NCBI GenBank assembly: GCA_037445025.1
Contig: JBBILI010000011.1
Location: 62,001-126,000, forward strand
Source: CAIQQQ01 sp037445025
GTDB lineage: Bacteria > Pseudomonadota > Alphaproteobacteria > Acetobacterales > Acetobacteraceae
DNA length: 64,000 nucleotides
Direction: 5' to 3'
This document shows, in pieces, positions 61,279-64,000 of this stretch. Numbering within the stretch: the first letter of the stretch is position 1; each line of letters opens with the position of its first letter. A model generated the notes under the pieces. The model was not told the origin of the DNA and searched no databases. It saw only the letters and a program-made list of their open reading frames with translations. Both the position numbers and the translations under genes were made by a program.

Positions 61279-62436
61279 ATGCCTGATTCCACCATCAGCC
61301 TGACCCTGCACCGCGCCATCGGCGAGATCCCGGCCGGTGACTGGGACACCTGTGCCGGCCCTGACAATCCCTTCGTCAGTCACGCCTTCTTGTCCGCCGT
61401 CGAGGACAGCGGCTCCGCGGGTCCGCGCACCGGCTGGCTGCCGCAGCACGCTGCCCTGCGCGACGACACCGGGCGCCTGCTCGGCTGTGCGCCGATGTAT
61501 GCGAAATCGCACAGTTACGGCGAATACGTGTTCGACCATGGCTGGGCCCACGCCTTCGAACGCGCCGGCGGGCGCTACTACCCCAAGCTGCAGGTGGCCG
61601 TGCCGTTCAGCCCGGTGCCAGGCCCCCGCCTGCTGATCCGCGACGGCGCCCAGCTCGATGTCGCAAGCTTCGGCCGCGCCCTCGCCGAGGCCGGCGACGA
61701 GCTCAGTGTTTCCTCGGTGCACGCCACCTTCTGCACCGAAGCCGAATGGACCGATCTCGGCGCCGCCGGCTGGCTGCAGCGCATGGGCATGCAGTTCCAC
61801 TGGGACAATCACGGCTTCGCCTCGTTCGACGACTTCCTTGCCGCCTTGTCCTCCCGCAAGCGCAAGAACCTGCGGCGCGAACGACGCGATGCCAACAATT
61901 GCGGCCTGGAATTCGTGGCCCTGCGCGGCTCCGAGGTCACCAAGGCGCAATGGAAGGCGTTCTTCCGGTTCTATTCCTCCACCGTCGATCGCAAATGGGG
62001 CAGCGCCTACCTCACCCCCGAGTTCTTCCCGCTGCTCGGCCAGCGCCTTGGCGACAAGGTGGTGCTGATGCTGGCGCTGCAGGAAGGCCGCCCCGTGGCC
62101 GGCGCCCTCAACCTTGCCGGCACCACCACGCTGTACGGCCGCAACTGGGGCTGCGACAGCGATTTTCCGTTCCTGCATTTCGAACTTTGCTACTACCGCG
62201 CCATCGACTTCGCGATCGCCCACGGCCTGCAGCGGGTCGAGGCCGGCGCCCAGGGCGAGCACAAGATCCAGCGCGGCTATCTGCCGACGCCCACCTATTC
62301 CGCCCATTGGATCGGCCATACCGGCCTGCGCCGGGCGGTGGGCGCGTTTCTGGAGCAGGAGCGGGCGGACAAGCTTGCGGAAATGGCGGCGCTGATGGAA
62401 TACAGCCCGTTTCGCAAGGCAGGCGAGGCGGAGTGA
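61279..62436 (+). CDS. FemAB-like/GNAT-family acyltransferase (PF04339-type)
   Basis: 385 residues. Typical motifs of this peptidoglycan-biosynthesis-like family are NPFVSHAFLSAVEDSG, YGEYVFDHGWAHAFERAGG, YYPKLQVAVPFSPVPGPRLL, SSRKRKNLRRERR and FELCYYRAIDFAIAHGL, with EAGAQGEHKIQRGY near the C-terminus. The protein has a double GNAT-like fold and probably transfers an acyl group; the substrate is not known. No signal or transmembrane helix is visible. It overlaps the next gene by GTGA. Confidence 0.9.
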   Translation: MPDSTISLTLHRAIGEIPAGDWDTCAGPDNPFVSHAFLSAVEDSGSAGPRTGWLPQHAALRDDTGRLLGCAPMYAKSHSYGEYVFDHGWAHAFERAGGRYYPKLQVAVPFSPVPGPRLLIRDGAQLDVASFGRALAEAGDELSVSSVHATFCTEAEWTDLGAAGWLQRMGMQFHWDNHGFASFDDFLAALSSRKRKNLRRERRDANNCGLEFVALRGSEVTKAQWKAFFRFYSSTVDRKWGSAYLTPEFFPLLGQRLGDKVVLMLALQEGRPVAGALNLAGTTTLYGRNWGCDSDFPFLHFELCYYRAIDFAIAHGLQRVEAGAQGEHKIQRGYLPTPTYSAHWIGHTGLRRAVGAFLEQERADKLAEMAALMEYSPFRKAGEAE

Positions 62437-64000
62437 GTGCCGGCTACACGGCACGCGTGGCTGATTTTCTGGCGGCCGACAAGCCGAGCCTTCTTGCAAC
62501 CCTCAGCCTTCACCAGGCCGCCGCGTTTCGCGTCAACGAGGCACAGCAGCTGCGGGCCTGGTCCATCACTCTGGCCGTTCTGCAATCGGCGCTCGACGGC
62601 TGTGCCGAGGCTCAGTCCTGGCGCCTGATCCTGGAATTTCCCATGCGGCGCCTCGGGCGGCGGATCGATGCCTTGCTGATCACGCCTCGCGGCTCTCTGG
62701 TGCTCGAGTTCAAGGCGGGCGCCACACAGTTCACCCTCGCCGATCGCCGGCAGGTGGAGGACTACGCGCTGGACCTGCAGGATTTCCATGCGGCCAGCCG
62801 CCGTCATCCGATCGTGCCGCTCCTGGTGGCGACCGCCGCCCGCCCCGGCGTGCCGCAATGGCCGCTGTTGCTCGACGGTGTGGCCGGCACGGTGCTGGAG
62901 ACCGATGCCGCTTGTCTCGGCGACATGCTGCGAGAGCTCTGGCACCGGTTGCCGGACCCGGCGGAGGCCCTCGATGTCGATGCCTGGGAGCACGGCGCCT
63001 ATCGGCCGGTGCCCGGGATCGTCGATGCGGCCTGCACGCTCTACAGCCACAACGGCGTGGCCGACATCGCTTCCGCCCGGGCCGATGCCATCAACCTCTC
63101 CGCCACCACCAACGCCATTCTGGCGGCGATCCGGGATGCCCAGAATTCCAGTGCGCATCTCGTGCTTTTCATCACCGGCATTCCCGGGTCCGGCAAGACA
63201 TTGTGCGGCCTCAACGCCGTGTTCGGCACCGGACGCGACGCCGGCGCCGTGTTCCTCACCGGCAATCCCGCCTTGGTGCATGTCCTGCGCGAGGCCCTCG
63301 CCCGTGATGCGGCCCACGGCGACCGCGCCGCACTCCCGGCCAAACGACGCCAGACCAAGGCCGCGATCCAAGCCCTTCCCGGGTTTCGCGATTTCTATGT
63401 GCCGAGATCCGAACCGCCCCACGAACACGTCGTTGTCATCGACGAAGCGCAACGCGCCTGGTCCAAGGCCCATGCCGTCCTGAAAAGCCGTGACCGCCCG
63501 GTGGCGCTGCATGATTCCGAACCTGGCCATCTCCTCGCCATCATGGGCCGCCATCCCGACTGGGCCGTCATGGTCTGCCTGATCGGCAACGGCCAGGAGA
63601 TCCATGACGGCGAAAGCGGGCTTGCCGAATGGGGGGAGGCGCTGCGGGCGCAGCCGAACTGGCGCGCCCACGCCGCCCCGGCCCTGCTCGGGCCCGATCC
63701 GCGACAGACCCTGCCTGCGCTGGAGGGCCTGCAGACACGCCGGGAGCTGCATCTGGATGTGCCGATGCGCAGCCTGCGCAACGACGCCGTGTCTGACTGG
63801 GTCGACGCCTTGCTGCGGGGTGACACGGCCCAGGCGCAGGAGATCGCAAAGACCCGCGGCCCGATTCCGTTCCAGGTCACGCGGGATCTGGGCGCTATGC
63901 GCCGGCATCTGCGCGCCGCTGCCCGCGGCCTGCGCCGCGCGGGATTGGTGGCCAGCTCCGGTGCCCGGCGGCTGCGGGCGGACGGGCTGGGCAGCAAGGT
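62433..64000 (+). CDS. PD-(D/E)XK-like plus DUF2075 NTPase protein, 3' end outside the window
   Basis: GTG 62433 overlaps the upstream stop (GTGA); 522 codons are open to the window end. The N-terminal 150 residues contain RRIDALLITPRGSLVLEFKA, in which the Asp, Glu and Lys fit a PD-(D/E)XK nuclease core. An SF1-helicase-like NTPase domain (DUF2075) follows, with Walker A GIPGSGKT (about residue 245), Walker B VVVIDEAQRAW (about 335) and a motif-III-like MVCLIGNGQEIH. Such proteins are found as DNA/RNA helicase-related factors and in mobile or defence contexts. The stop codon is not seen. Codon use and GC content look like those of its neighbours. Confidence 0.82.
   Translation, partial: MSAGYTARVADFLAADKPSLLATLSLHQAAAFRVNEAQQLRAWSITLAVLQSALDGCAEAQSWRLILEFPMRRLGRRIDALLITPRGSLVLEFKAGATQFTLADRRQVEDYALDLQDFHAASRRHPIVPLLVATAARPGVPQWPLLLDGVAGTVLETDAACLGDMLRELWHRLPDPAEALDVDAWEHGAYRPVPGIVDAACTLYSHNGVADIASARADAINLSATTNAILAAIRDAQNSSAHLVLFITGIPGSGKTLCGLNAVFGTGRDAGAVFLTGNPALVHVLREALARDAAHGDRAALPAKRRQTKAAIQALPGFRDFYVPRSEPPHEHVVVIDEAQRAWSKAHAVLKSRDRPVALHDSEPGHLLAIMGRHPDWAVMVCLIGNGQEIHDGESGLAEWGEALRAQPNWRAHAAPALLGPDPRQTLPALEGLQTRRELHLDVPMRSLRNDAVSDWVDALLRGDTAQAQEIAKTRGPIPFQVTRDLGAMRRHLRAAARGLRRAGLVASSGARRLRADGLGSK

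Noticed and set aside
1..64000. Search for CRISPR arrays, tRNA/rRNA genes, integrases and transposases
   Set aside because: No regularly spaced direct repeats beyond the 29-bp tandem array, no cloverleaf or rRNA-like stretch, and no recombinase motifs were noticed; the palindromic elements encode nothing themselves.

Overview
The window is uniformly GC-rich and has almost no non-coding space. Genes run in long strings joined by ATGA or GTGA stop/start overlaps. An NDUFA12-type complex I accessory protein, a DUF2155 protein, an MlaD-like protein and several Mo-hydroxylase operons point to an alphaproteobacterium. The AT-rich hairpin repeats scattered between genes fit the Rhodospirillales/Acetobacteraceae; that narrower placement is inference.

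Region 1 (about 1-12.6 kb) is a two-component signalling cluster in decay. It holds an OmpR-type regulator with an in-frame TAG, a receiver/kinase-like hybrid with a frameshift and no H-box histidine, one intact 835-residue sensor kinase, a kinase with a frameshift plus an internal deletion, a GAF-PAS kinase with an in-frame TGA, one intact single-domain receiver, and a second GAF-PAS kinase broken by two frameshifts (one at a G8 run) and by an 82-bp palindromic element. No lesion of this kind was seen in the remaining 51 kb.

Region 2 (12.7-34.5 kb, minus strand) is a run of 20 genes with gaps of at most 75 bp. From its 5' end: a CoxG-like protein, an acyl-CoA ligase, an MDR oxidoreductase, a branched-chain-type ABC importer (two binding proteins, fused LivHM, LivG, LivF), a DszA/NtaA-type flavin monooxygenase, a peptide-type ABC importer without ATPases, a 2-oxoglutarate/Fe(II)-type oxygenase, a polar amino-acid-type ABC importer, a polysaccharide-deacetylase-family hydrolase, and FAD and molybdopterin subunits of a xanthine-dehydrogenase-family enzyme. 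An XRE regulator (34574-35506) separates this run from a divergent plus-strand operon (35696-42147) with two [2Fe-2S] subunits, two molybdopterin subunits and one FAD subunit. Together they look like an uptake and oxidation island for organic acids, probably aromatic or N/S-heterocyclic; the substrate is not readable from sequence.

Region 3 (42.2-56.8 kb) is an amino-sugar locus. The minus strand carries a DeoR regulator, BadF-type sugar kinase, SIS isomerase, Gfo/Idh/MocA oxidoreductase, a complete CUT1 sugar ABC importer, a GH20 hexosaminidase, an MFS transporter and an unrecognised secreted protein. Divergently there are a NagA-type deacetylase and a KbaZ/GatZ/AgaZ protein. The set fits GlcNAc/GalNAc oligosaccharide use.

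Region 4 (57-64 kb) is housekeeping-like: trehalose-phosphatase, DUF2155, a small conserved-looking protein, MlaD, NDUFA12, then divergently a stand-alone TSCPD-domain (ribonucleotide-reductase-related) protein preceded by a pair of NrdR-box-like sites 32 bp apart, a RidA-family protein, a FemAB-like acyltransferase, and a nuclease-like plus DUF2075 NTPase cut by the window end.

Two repeat families punctuate the window: a bipartite AT-rich hairpin family (five sites) and a palindromic element with ATACCAACG ends (two 82-bp copies and one 39-bp relative). No rRNA, tRNA, CRISPR array, transposase or integrase was recognised.
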